Below are positions 1-7,348 of a stretch of DNA of 64,000 nt, one piece after another. The stretch comes from Pandoraea vervacti (lineage in GTDB: Bacteria > Pseudomonadota > Gammaproteobacteria > Burkholderiales > Burkholderiaceae), in assembly GCF_000934605.2 (NCBI RefSeq), contig NZ_CP010897.2, forward strand, positions 682,001-746,000, in the 5' to 3' direction. Made by a program: the position numbers and the translations under genes. Each line of letters starts with the position of its first letter. The first letter of the stretch is position 1. The notes under the pieces were generated by a model. It saw nothing but the letters and a program-made list of their open reading frames with translations, was not told where the DNA came from and did no database searches.

Positions 1-40
1 GCGCGCGGTCGGTGACCGCCTGTTTGACCTCGTCCAGCAT
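1..40 (-). CDS. 5' end of an unidentified gene (partial)
   Basis: Only the first 13 codons lie in the window (MLDEVKQAVTDRA); the gene runs off the left edge. The ATG at 38-40 is preceded by a good Shine-Dalgarno (GGAGGAAC) six bases away. It follows the MHS transporter by 47 bases on the same strand, so it is probably the second gene of that operon and may act on the imported substrate. Too little is visible to name a function. Confidence 0.6.
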   Translation of the reverse strand, partial: MLDEVKQAVTDRA

Positions 41-87
41 GAAGTTCCTCCATGTAAAGTTGCTTGTCATCGAGCGCTCCGGGCGCT

Positions 88-1398
88 TCAGTCCGACGCC
101 GTCGGCTTCATGCCCCACGCGCTCACTGCACCGATCAGGCCCAGTACGCTCAGGTAAATACCGACCGAGCCGATGCCGCCAAGTCGCGCCACCAGCGTGG
201 CAGCGATGAGCGGGGCGAGTCCGCCGCCGATGGCCGCCGCCACCTGAATGCCAATCGAAATGCCCGAGTAACGCAGCTCCGGCGGGAATTGCGCGGCATA
301 GAGGCTCGATTGCGGCCCGAAAATCATGGCGTAGTTCAGCGCCAGCGCGACGACGGCCGCCGCGGTGTAAATCGGCAGCGAGCCGGTGCCCATCGCGTGG
401 AACAGCGGCACGGCCATGACGGTGAGCAGCAGCGTGCCCGCGATGTAGAGGCGTCGTGCGCCGACACGATCGCCAAGCCAGCCGAACAACGGAATCGTCA
501 CGATCTGACACACGGAGCCAATCATCACCGCGTTCAGCGCATCAGCGCGCGAGAAGCCGAGATTTCCCGTGGCATACGAGATGGAGAACACGATGATGGT
601 GTAGACGAGCGTGACCTCGGCAAGCTTGCCGCCGATCGCGAGCAGGAGCGGCTTCCAGTGATGCACGAGCACGTCGCGCACCGGCAACCGCGACACTTTG
701 CGCTGCGCCTGTACCGCCGTGAAGTCAGGCGACTCTTCGACCTTCATGCGAATGAACACGCCGATGACGATGAGCGCGGCGCTGGCCAGGAACGGGATGC
801 GCCAGCCCCATTGCAGGAAGGTCTCGTTTGGCAACAGGTTGACCAGAGCGAAGGCGCCTGTCGACAGCAGGATGCCGATCGGCGCGCCCGCTTGCGGCAA
901 GCTGCCGTAGAACGATTTCGACTTCGGCGGCGCATGCTCCACGGCCATGAGCACGGCGCCGCCCATCTCGCCGCCGAACGACACGCCCTGTCCGATACGC
1001 AACGCCACGAGCAGCACGGCGGCCCAGATGCCGATGTCGTCGTACGTTGGCAGCAGGCCAATGAGCGTAGTGCACAACCCCATGAGCACGAGGCTTGCAA
1101 TCAGGATGGACTTGCGGCCGACGCGATCGCCGAAGTGACCGAAAAGGATGCCGCCGAGCGGCCTCGCGAAGAGCCCCGAGGCGAACGCGCCGAAGGCCGC
1201 CAGCGTGCCCGTGGCAGAGTCCAGGCTTGGAAAGAACAGTTTATTGAAGACGAGCGCGGCCGCCGTGCCGTAGGCGAGAAAGTCGAACGCTTCGATGGCC
1301 GTGCCCGCCATGGACGCGAACGCGACCCGTGCCATGCGGCGGTCCACCGTGGGGCTGCCATGCGCCATGACCGGCGCGTCGTGCTTTACCGTGGTCAT
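88..1398 (-). CDS. MFS transporter, metabolite:H+ symporter (MHS) family
   Basis: A 436-residue inner-membrane proton symporter for a small organic acid or similar metabolite; the substrate cannot be read from sequence. The N-terminal half has the MHS signature: EAFDF/LAYG in helix 1, the motif-A loop GHFGDRVGRK at about residues 87-96, and RIGQGVSFGGEMGGA further on. About twelve hydrophobic segments and the length fit the family (ShiA, ProP and CitA relatives). A partial gene follows on the same strand. The XRE-cupin regulator is divergent across a 250-base region full of GACAAC/GTTGTC elements, so this transporter is its likely target. Confidence 0.9.
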   Translation of the reverse strand: MTTVKHDAPVMAHGSPTVDRRMARVAFASMAGTAIEAFDFLAYGTAAALVFNKLFFPSLDSATGTLAAFGAFASGLFARPLGGILFGHFGDRVGRKSILIASLVLMGLCTTLIGLLPTYDDIGIWAAVLLVALRIGQGVSFGGEMGGAVLMAVEHAPPKSKSFYGSLPQAGAPIGILLSTGAFALVNLLPNETFLQWGWRIPFLASAALIVIGVFIRMKVEESPDFTAVQAQRKVSRLPVRDVLVHHWKPLLLAIGGKLAEVTLVYTIIVFSISYATGNLGFSRADALNAVMIGSVCQIVTIPLFGWLGDRVGARRLYIAGTLLLTVMAVPLFHAMGTGSLPIYTAAAVVALALNYAMIFGPQSSLYAAQFPPELRYSGISIGIQVAAAIGGGLAPLIAATLVARLGGIGSVGIYLSVLGLIGAVSAWGMKPTASD

Positions 1399-1496
1399 TT
1401 GATGTCCCTGTCGAGTGAAATGTCCGGTCCGTGGGGCGCTTGTATTGCGTTTACGCCCGTCGGTTGCCGCTGTTTCGGTGGTCCTGCGCAGGTCGT

Positions 1497-1656
1497 GTTG
1501 TCGTTGGTTGTCTTCGGGACAACTTTGTTGTCCTTTGGCTCGAAGTCTAGTCGTTTAGAATCGTTTGCGCATCCCGTTCAAAATAGGTGTTTACGTGGAC
1601 GGACCTCGTTCCACGGTGTGGACAACCTACGTTTATTGAGAGACAACTTTGTCAAC
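1497..1656. promoter_or_regulatory. Cluster of GACAAC/GTTGTC operator half-sites
   Basis: The hexamer GACAAC or its complement GTTGTC occurs at 1497, 1507, 1518, 1527, 1621 and 1642. The copies at 1518 and 1527 form a perfect palindrome, GACAACTTTGTTGTC (1518-1532). The copy at 1642 repeats the GACAACTTTGT core and overlaps the start codon of the XRE regulator. The position between divergent transporter and regulator genes suggests binding sites for the XRE-cupin protein that control both directions. The pattern is seen; the binding is inferred. Confidence 0.55.
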
Positions 1657-2323
1657 CCAGAAGCCACGGCAGCCGGCGCGCAAGCGCGCGACCGGCGAGA
1701 CACGGCGCCGATATGAGCCCTCACAGCCCTCACGTGAGGAGACGCCCGCCCACGAGGCGCAAAACGACCATCCGGGAGAATTGGTTCGGGTATTGCGGCA
1801 GCGCCGCGGCATGACGCTCGATGCGCTCGCCCTCGATGCCGGACTGAGCAAAGGCCATCTGTCGCGTTTCGAGCGCGGAGAGAAGACGGTGTCGCTGGCG
1901 GCACTGCTACGCATCGCGCAGGCGCTGGGGACTTCCGCCGCATCGCTGTTAGGCGAGCAGGTAGACAGGGGGATGGTGCATGTCGTGCGCGCCGGGGAGC
2001 GTCACTACCGCAAACAGAGCGGCGCCGATTACCGCTATGCGGCGTTGAGTCGCGCGAGCGGCGAAGCAGGCAGCGATGCCGATGGGCCGACCGCGCTGGT
2101 GCTCCGTCTGCCCGCCGACGCGCATGTCAGCGAAGCCGCATTTCACAAGGGCGACGAAATCTTTTTCGTCCTGAGCGGCGCCATCGAGATCGAACTGGGC
2201 GACCAGTCGATCCTCCTGCGTGAAGGCGACTTCGCGGAATTCCCCGGTCATGTGAAGCACCGTATCCGTAGCGTGGGGACAGACGCAGAAGTGCTGATCG
2301 TCGTGACCGGCAGCGGGCGCTAG
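1649..2323 (+). CDS. XRE-family transcriptional regulator with C-terminal cupin domain
   Basis: A 224-residue DNA-binding regulator. A basic, probably disordered N-terminus (about residues 1-40) is followed by a Cro/C1-type helix-turn-helix (about 44-98; LDALALDAGLSKGHLSRFER) and a C-terminal cupin (about 145-220; FHKGDEIFFVLSG, LREGDFAEFPG) that should bind a small-molecule ligand. This is the usual layout of XRE-cupin regulators of uptake and catabolic genes. The start is read as TTG at 1649; no ATG sits at a better position. It is divergent from the MHS transporter and ends one base before the convergent FAA hydrolase stop. The start codon lies inside a putative operator, so autoregulation is likely. 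Confidence 0.85.
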   Translation: MSTQKPRQPARKRATGETRRRYEPSQPSREETPAHEAQNDHPGELVRVLRQRRGMTLDALALDAGLSKGHLSRFERGEKTVSLAALLRIAQALGTSAASLLGEQVDRGMVHVVRAGERHYRKQSGADYRYAALSRASGEAGSDADGPTALVLRLPADAHVSEAAFHKGDEIFFVLSGAIEIELGDQSILLREGDFAEFPGHVKHRIRSVGTDAEVLIVVTGSGR

Positions 2324-2324
2324 A

Positions 2325-3320
2325 TCAACGCACCACGCGATTCCTCAGTACGCCGATTCCCTCCACCTCCAGTTCGACGGTATCGCCCGGAGAGAGGAAC
2401 CGCATCAGCTCAAGTCCGCAGCCGCCTTCGACGGTGCCCGACCCGATGAATTCGCCCGGGTAAAGCGTTTCGCTGCGCGAGATATGCGCGATCAGGTCTT
2501 CGAACTTCCAATACATCGTGTTCGATCGGGCGCGTGTCCACTCTTCGCCGTTGACGCGCGCGATCATCGTCAGGTTATAGGGATCGGTGAGTTCGTCGGC
2601 AGTAACGAGGCAAGGTCCCATCGGGTTTGCCGTGTCGAAATCCTTGCCCTTTGCCGGACCCAGTTGGCCGCCCATTTCGGCAGTCTGTGCATCACGGGCG
2701 GTCATGTCGTTGAAGATCGTGTAGCCGTATATGTAGCTGCGCGCGTCTTCTTTCGACACGTCGGTGGCTTGCTTGCCGATGAAGAAGCCGAACTCCAGTT
2801 CGAAGTCCAGAACATTGCTGTAAGCGGGCCAGCGAACATCGTGGTCGGTGCCAATCACGGCGAACCGGTTGGCCTTGTAGTAGATGGGCTGCTCGTAGAA
2901 CGTCTTGGGAACGGCCAGAATGCCTTCGCGCTCCAACTCGGCGAACTTCGCTTCGGGGTCGGGAAACTGCTGCGCACGCAGCCTCCGGGCATTGCGGAAT
3001 GCCTGGACCAAATGGCCTTCGAAGCACAGGCAATCCCGCATCTGTACGGGGGGCTGAACCGGGGCATCCAGAATCGCGTCGGCGCGCGGAATGCGGGCGC
3101 TGGCGGGAGCACTTCGGATGAGCGTGTACGCCAGTTCAAGTGCTGCGTCGCCTCCCTGGATCATTGCGAGCACGCTGTCGAAGCGCGGATCGGCGTCCCC
3201 GCGTCTGGGGCTTGCATACGCACTGGCCACGCTCAGGTCGATGATCGTTGCGCCGTCGTCGACCAGCGCACCGGCTCTCATGATGCCGCGCTCGCCGAGG
3301 CGATAGGATACCAATCGCAT
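2325..3320 (-). CDS. Fumarylacetoacetate hydrolase (FAA) family protein
   Basis: A 331-residue cytosolic metal-dependent hydrolase or hydratase of the FAH superfamily. The catalytic fold is visible from DCLCFEGHL through the metal ligands LDFELEFGFFIGK (two Glu) and NDMTARD (Asp). The length matches the FAA-family proteins of about 330 residues linked to cleavage of ring-fission products or acylpyruvates; the substrate is unknown. The ATG has a strong Shine-Dalgarno (AAGGAG). It lies just downstream of the TetR gene on the same strand (24 bases), so the two are probably co-transcribed. Its stop nearly touches the stop of the convergent XRE gene. Confidence 0.85.
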   Translation of the reverse strand: MRLVSYRLGERGIMRAGALVDDGATIIDLSVASAYASPRRGDADPRFDSVLAMIQGGDAALELAYTLIRSAPASARIPRADAILDAPVQPPVQMRDCLCFEGHLVQAFRNARRLRAQQFPDPEAKFAELEREGILAVPKTFYEQPIYYKANRFAVIGTDHDVRWPAYSNVLDFELEFGFFIGKQATDVSKEDARSYIYGYTIFNDMTARDAQTAEMGGQLGPAKGKDFDTANPMGPCLVTADELTDPYNLTMIARVNGEEWTRARSNTMYWKFEDLIAHISRSETLYPGEFIGSGTVEGGCGLELMRFLSPGDTVELEVEGIGVLRNRVVR

Positions 3321-3344
3321 TGCGTTCTCCTTATTGCACTTCGT

Positions 3345-3995
3345 TCACTTCCGTGTAACGCCGTTCAGCAAAAGCGACAGCAAATGACGCAACGTCGAAT
3401 CGACGTCGTCGGGGTCTGCCTTGCCCGCGCTCAATCGACTGATGCGACCCACGTCCACCATGACGTAGACCATGACGCCCAGCGCGGATTGGAAAAGCCA
3501 GTGGATCTCGGCCTCGCTGCGGTCCGGCAAAGCGATGCGCAACTGCTCGACAAATGCGATGGCGAGCGGATCGAGCATTTTTTGGACGATCCCCCGCTCG
3601 GCCGCGCCGGGGTCGTTGATCTCACGCGCCGCGATGATTCCGAAATGGGTTTCGTTTCCGGTCGCGCGCAAATTCAGCATCGGCAGCATCAGGGCTTTGA
3701 GAATCATTTCCAGTCGACGCTCGAGGTTCTCCTCCATCGTGGCTAATGCCAGCCCGGCCTTGCGCTGCTCGACCATCGCCGGCGTGCGCAGTTCGAAGAT
3801 CGCTTGATACACCCCGAGCTTGCCGCCGAAGTGGTAACTCACGAGTCCCACAGGTACACCGGCATGCTGGGCGATATTCCGCAGCGATACGCCGTCGTAG
3901 CTCAGTTGCGCGAAAAGAGGCTCGGCCGCCGCGATGATGCGTGCTCTAGTGGTTCGTCGCTCGCCAGCCGCCAGCTTCGCGCTATCTGCATTCAT
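3345..3995 (-). CDS. TetR/AcrR family transcriptional regulator
   Basis: A 216-residue repressor. The N-terminal TetR helix-turn-helix spans about residues 17-65 (RARIIAAAEPLF, VSLRNIAQHAGVPVGLVSYH); the remaining alpha-helical part is the ligand-binding and dimerisation domain. The gene is divergent from the cupin gene and heads the FAA hydrolase transcript. The intergenic region contains a 23-base inverted repeat (4052-4074) that is a good operator candidate. Likely role: repression of the FAA hydrolase and cupin genes until a metabolite appears. The ligand is unknown. Confidence 0.9.
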   Translation of the reverse strand: MNADSAKLAAGERRTTRARIIAAAEPLFAQLSYDGVSLRNIAQHAGVPVGLVSYHFGGKLGVYQAIFELRTPAMVEQRKAGLALATMEENLERRLEMILKALMLPMLNLRATGNETHFGIIAAREINDPGAAERGIVQKMLDPLAIAFVEQLRIALPDRSEAEIHWLFQSALGVMVYVMVDVGRISRLSAGKADPDDVDSTLRHLLSLLLNGVTRK

Positions 3996-4051
3996 GTATT
4001 GCTCCGTGGATAAGCCGTCGTCGCAGAACGTTGATCGTACCGCGGAAATTT

Positions 4052-4074
4052 TACAAATAGTTAATATATTTGTA
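4052..4074. promoter_or_regulatory. Inverted-repeat operator candidate between tetR and the cupin gene
   Basis: Perfect 8-base arms TACAAATA and TATTTGTA flank a 7-base AT-rich spacer, between the divergent TetR gene (start at 3995) and the cupin gene (start at 4213). Size and position fit a TetR dimer site. The AT-rich island stands out from the surrounding GC-rich sequence and probably also contains the promoters. Confidence 0.6.
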
Positions 4075-4212
4075 TACGTGGTAAACCTAGTTGGTCACTT
4101 GTTCAAATCGCGGAAAATCACCGTTGTCGGGCGCAATGTCGGGGCTATCCAATCGCCAGGCTCGATGCCCGGCCGGCGGGTATGTCCGGCGACAGAGGAG
4201 AGAGGAGCAACG

Positions 4213-4743
4213 ATGAGTTCGAAAATACGCCGCGTCGTCAGTGGGCACGACGCCCGGGGGCGTTCGACCGTGCTATTTGACGGCTACGCGACGACCGTCA
4301 AGGAAATGGAATCCATGCCGGGACTGTTGCTGACCGATTTGTGGGAAACCGACACGTCGCCCGTCGACAACAGCGCGGACGTCGACGCCGCCGCGCGTCC
4401 GGTGAGATTGGAGCCTCCGGCCAACGGCTCGATCTTTCGGATGGTGGAGTTCCCGCCGGACAGTGCATGGCGCGGTAACTCGGACGCCGAGAAGGCATTT
4501 CTGTCGATCGGCGCGCCGAGCGCTCATCAGCGGGCATCGGGCGATCCGATGATGCACAAGACCGATACGATCGACTATCTGGTCGTCGTGAAGGGTGAGA
4601 TCTACGCCATCCTCGACACTGGCGAAGTCCTGCTCAAACCCGGCGATGTGTTCGTGCAGCGCGGAACGGTGCACAGCTGGAGCGTGCGTGGCAACGAGCC
4701 GTGCCTGCTTGCTGCGATCCTGATCGATGCGCGTCCGGTTTAG
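4213..4743 (+). CDS. Cupin-domain protein
   Basis: A 176-residue protein with a C-terminal cupin beta-barrel. The second half carries the usual motifs: a histidine-rich first motif (HKTDTIDYLVVVKGE) and a second motif (LKPGDVFVQRGTVHSW). These could hold a metal ion. The start is ATG 4213 because a Shine-Dalgarno (AGAGGAGCAACG) lies directly before it; a longer in-frame extension upstream would cross the tetR operator. It may be an enzyme such as an isomerase or dioxygenase, or a sensor, that works with the divergent FAA hydrolase. No specific function can be assigned. Confidence 0.8.
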   Translation: MSSKIRRVVSGHDARGRSTVLFDGYATTVKEMESMPGLLLTDLWETDTSPVDNSADVDAAARPVRLEPPANGSIFRMVEFPPDSAWRGNSDAEKAFLSIGAPSAHQRASGDPMMHKTDTIDYLVVVKGEIYAILDTGEVLLKPGDVFVQRGTVHSWSVRGNEPCLLAAILIDARPV

Positions 4744-5084
4744 AAACCCGCATGGCATTCCCCCTTCAGGCGCGAAAGGAACCCCGGTTGCGGCCGGTTC
4801 GGATAGTCTGAACCAGCGCCCCGAAGGCATTCTCACCATAACAAGGGAATGTGCGGCGGGGGCGCAGGGAAGACGTAAGGCAAGGGTGACAAGCACGGGT
4901 GACGAAATTTAACTCGCTGTATAAATAAGTACTCCTAATTTTAAAGATGGCGATGTCGTCATTCCGCCTTGTTCAGGCTTATTCGGCTTGAATCCGGCTC
5001 AATTCGGCTTATTCCGCCCTATTCGGGCTTATTGCGCCGCAACCCATGATCGCCCAACAGGCGATCCCGCCTTACGGAGTCCCT
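4744..5084. other. Intergenic region upstream of the chemoreceptor
   Basis: No convincing gene. The distal half is unremarkable. An AT-rich stretch at about 4910-4945 is a promoter candidate, and 4961-5040 holds eight tandem degenerate 10-base repeats, listed separately. I saw no clear sigma-28 (flagellar) promoter match. Confidence 0.5.
4961..5040. repeat. Eight tandem degenerate 10-bp repeats
   Basis: Eight back-to-back 10-base units, roughly ATTCSGSCTT: ATTCCGCCTT, GTTCAGGCTT, ATTCGGCTTG, AATCCGGCTC, AATTCGGCTT, ATTCCGCCCT, ATTCGGGCTT, ATTGCGCCGC. The period is about one helical turn. The array ends 45 bases before the chemoreceptor ATG, so it lies in its leader or promoter. Confidence 0.75.
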
Positions 5085-6812
5085 ATGTCATTCCTTACCA
5101 GAATCAGGATCGGCACGCGTCTCGGCGCGGGCTTTGCCATTGTGTTGCTTCTGCTCGGCGCCATCGGCGGCATCGGACTGCTTCAGGCAACGCGCATCTT
5201 CGAGGGAACGCAAGTCATCGGCACGAACTGGTTGCCAAGCGTCGAGACGCTAGGCGACCTGCGCGATGCCGCTCAGGAAGTGCGGGGCACCTCGCTGCGC
5301 ATGCTGCTTGCGACCGATCCCGCCGAGCGAGCATCGCTGCGCGAGCGTCACACGCAAATGATCGGCCAGTTTGCCAAGACGCTCGACGCGTATTCGAAGC
5401 TCGTCTCGTCGACTGAAGAGCGTCGGATATTCGAATCGATCAGCACCGCCTGGGCGAAATATCGCGAGGAGGATACGAAGGCGGAGGAACTCGCCAATTC
5501 GGCCGACGGCGGCGCCATCGACGCGCGCGCGTCGGCGTCAACGGCATCGACGCAATCGTTTCAGTCGGTGTTGGACGTCATTAATCAGGATGTCGCGCTC
5601 AATCGCGAGGGTTCGTCGGCGGAAGTCGCAGCGGCGAAGGTCGCTTACCAGACGGCGTTTGCCTGGGCGGTCGGCCTCATTGCCGTTGCCATTGCGCTTG
5701 GCGTGGCAATCGCGTTGGTGACTACCCGCTCGATCACGCGGCCCATTGCACGCGCGGTGCAGGTGGCCGAGACGGTCGCACGCGGCGATCTGAGCACGCG
5801 TATCGAAGTGCACGGCAACGACGAGGCGAGCCAGTTACTTGGGGCGCTGCGTCACATGAACGAGCGTCTGGTCGATCTCGTGGGTCGGGTGCGCACCGGT
5901 AGCGAGGGCATTGCAACGGCATCGGCGCAGATCGCGGCGGGCAACACGGATCTGAGCCAGCGGACCGAGGAGCAGGCCGCCTCACTGGAGGAAACGGCGG
6001 CGAGCATGGAACAGCTTACGGTCACCGTAAAGCAGAACGCCGACAACGCGACGCAAGGCAACTCGCTCGCCGACCTGGCCTCGCAAACGGCGACGCGAGG
6101 CGGCGAGGTGGTGAGCCGCGTGGTTGACACCATGCGCGAGATTGCCAACAGCTCCGAGCAGGTCGCGCAGATCATTTCCGTCATCGAGGGCATTGCATTC
6201 CAGACGAATATTCTCGCCCTGAATGCCGCGGTCGAAGCGGCACGCGCAGGCGAACAGGGTCGTGGTTTCGCCGTGGTGGCGGGCGAAGTCCGCACGCTCG
6301 CGCAGCGCAGCGCGACTGCGGCACGCGAGATCAAGGAGCTCATTACCGTGTCGGTAGAGCGAGTCAACAACGGCACGACGCTCGTGGACGATGCGGGGCG
6401 CACCATGGGCGAAATCGTTCAGTCGGTCAAGCGAGTTGCCGATCTGATGAACGAGATTTCGGCGGCGTCGGGCGAACAGCGCACCGGCATCGAGCAGGTC
6501 AATCAGGCCGTTACGCAGATGGATGAGGTCACGCAGCAGAACGCGGCGCTCGTGGAGGAAGCATCGGCGGCGGCGCAGTCGCTGTCCGCCCAGGCCAAGG
6601 AGTTGCGCGAACTCGTGTCGGTATTCAACATCGGTGCGGTGGCGCGCGCGGACGACGCGGTGACGGAGCCGATGGGTGCGGGCGCCACCGCCCCGCGCAC
6701 GGCGCCTTCGAGGCCTTCCCTGTCGATGGTGCGTGCGCCTGCCCCCAAACGGAAGCCGGCGCGCCGCGAGCCCGTGCCGGCGACGGCAGACGGCGATTGG
6801 AGCGCCTTTTAG
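5085..6812 (+). CDS. Methyl-accepting chemotaxis protein
   Basis: A 575-residue transmembrane chemoreceptor that signals through CheW/CheA. Layout: TM1 about 12-34, a periplasmic helical (4HB-type) sensor about 35-190, TM2 about 191-213, HAMP about 214-268, then the long signalling coiled coil. The highly conserved hairpin tip is visible (IAFQTNILALNAAVEAARAG). The protein ends in DGDWSAF, an aromatic-containing tail that resembles the CheR/CheB tether pentapeptide. Start ATG 5085 is preferred over an upstream in-frame ATG at 5046 because GGAG precedes it and the protein then begins directly with the TM1 region. The ligand is unknown. Confidence 0.92.
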   Translation: MSFLTRIRIGTRLGAGFAIVLLLLGAIGGIGLLQATRIFEGTQVIGTNWLPSVETLGDLRDAAQEVRGTSLRMLLATDPAERASLRERHTQMIGQFAKTLDAYSKLVSSTEERRIFESISTAWAKYREEDTKAEELANSADGGAIDARASASTASTQSFQSVLDVINQDVALNREGSSAEVAAAKVAYQTAFAWAVGLIAVAIALGVAIALVTTRSITRPIARAVQVAETVARGDLSTRIEVHGNDEASQLLGALRHMNERLVDLVGRVRTGSEGIATASAQIAAGNTDLSQRTEEQAASLEETAASMEQLTVTVKQNADNATQGNSLADLASQTATRGGEVVSRVVDTMREIANSSEQVAQIISVIEGIAFQTNILALNAAVEAARAGEQGRGFAVVAGEVRTLAQRSATAAREIKELITVSVERVNNGTTLVDDAGRTMGEIVQSVKRVADLMNEISAASGEQRTGIEQVNQAVTQMDEVTQQNAALVEEASAAAQSLSAQAKELRELVSVFNIGAVARADDAVTEPMGAGATAPRTAPSRPSLSMVRAPAPKRKPARREPVPATADGDWSAF

Positions 6813-6821
6813 TCGTTCGAA

Positions 6822-6839
6822 GGCACGTGTGTGCGTGCC
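6822..6839. terminator. Short hairpin between convergent chemoreceptor and HxlR genes
   Basis: Inverted repeat GGCACG / CGTGCC with a 6-base loop, just after the chemoreceptor stop and ahead of the convergent HxlR stop. The following T-tract is poor, so termination is only possible. Confidence 0.35.
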
Positions 6840-6843
6840 TGTC

Positions 6844-7248
6844 TCATCCCGGTTGCCGTTCACGTCGGGCGTCATTTGCCGATGTTGTGCGTTCGTCGTA
6901 CGCCCGGCGTGCGGTCTCCACTTCATCCAGGTACTCCACCGTCCAGGCATACAGCGCCTTGAATGGCTTCTGAAGCTTGCGACCGAGCGCACTGATCTCG
7001 TACTCCACGGAAACGGGCGACGTCGCCAAGACATGTCGAGTCAGCAGCCCATTGCGCTCCAGACGGCGCAAACATTCCGTCAAAGCCTTCTGCGAAACCC
7101 CTTCCAGTCGCCGTCTGATTTCATTGAAACGAAGCGGCTGCGCGTCAAGCACCGTCAAGACCATCATCGACCATTTGTCTGCAATCTGATCGAACAGAAT
7201 TCGACTCGGACAATCCACGGCAAATCGTTGCGGCTCATGTATTGGCAT
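6844..7248 (-). CDS. HxlR-family transcriptional regulator
   Basis: A 134-residue winged-helix regulator. The family features are clear: an N-terminal cysteine (DCPSR, residue 13), the helix run ILFDQIADKWSMMVL, the recognition region EIRRRLEGVSQKALTECLRRLE, and the wing (GLLTR, VEYEISALGRKL). HxlR proteins often sense redox-active or electrophilic compounds through this cysteine and control an adjacent oxidoreductase. That fits the divergent flavin oxidoreductase here. ATG 7248 was chosen because GAGGAAACC lies a suitable distance upstream; a GTG directly before it is the alternative. Confidence 0.9.
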   Translation of the reverse strand: MPIHEPQRFAVDCPSRILFDQIADKWSMMVLTVLDAQPLRFNEIRRRLEGVSQKALTECLRRLERNGLLTRHVLATSPVSVEYEISALGRKLQKPFKALYAWTVEYLDEVETARRAYDERTTSANDARRERQPG

Positions 7249-7299
7249 CACGGTTTCCTCCGATATACCTGGTCTATCTAAAGTGCGTAATTGAAATTA

Positions 7300-7316
7300 A
7301 GTATAGAAAATATACT
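7300..7316. promoter_or_regulatory. Inverted repeat in the hxlR/oxidoreductase promoter
   Basis: AGTATA-GAAAA-TATACT, perfect 6-base arms with a 5-base spacer, 33 bases before the flavin oxidoreductase start. It lies in the 100-base divergent region, so it is a candidate HxlR operator and could also overlap the -10 element of the oxidoreductase promoter. Confidence 0.45.
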
Positions 7317-7348
7317 ATGGGTCGCGTCAACCTTTTTGGAGAGACGTG

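Noticed and set aside
64..1716. Long open frame on the plus strand opposite the MHS transporter
   Set aside because: Composition is a typical antisense shadow of a GC-rich gene: repeated Arg/Gly/Ala/His-rich sequence without a domain. The minus frame encodes a clear transporter.
4961..5040. Tandem repeats as a possible CRISPR array
   Set aside because: Units are 10 bp, directly adjacent and degenerate, without spacers.
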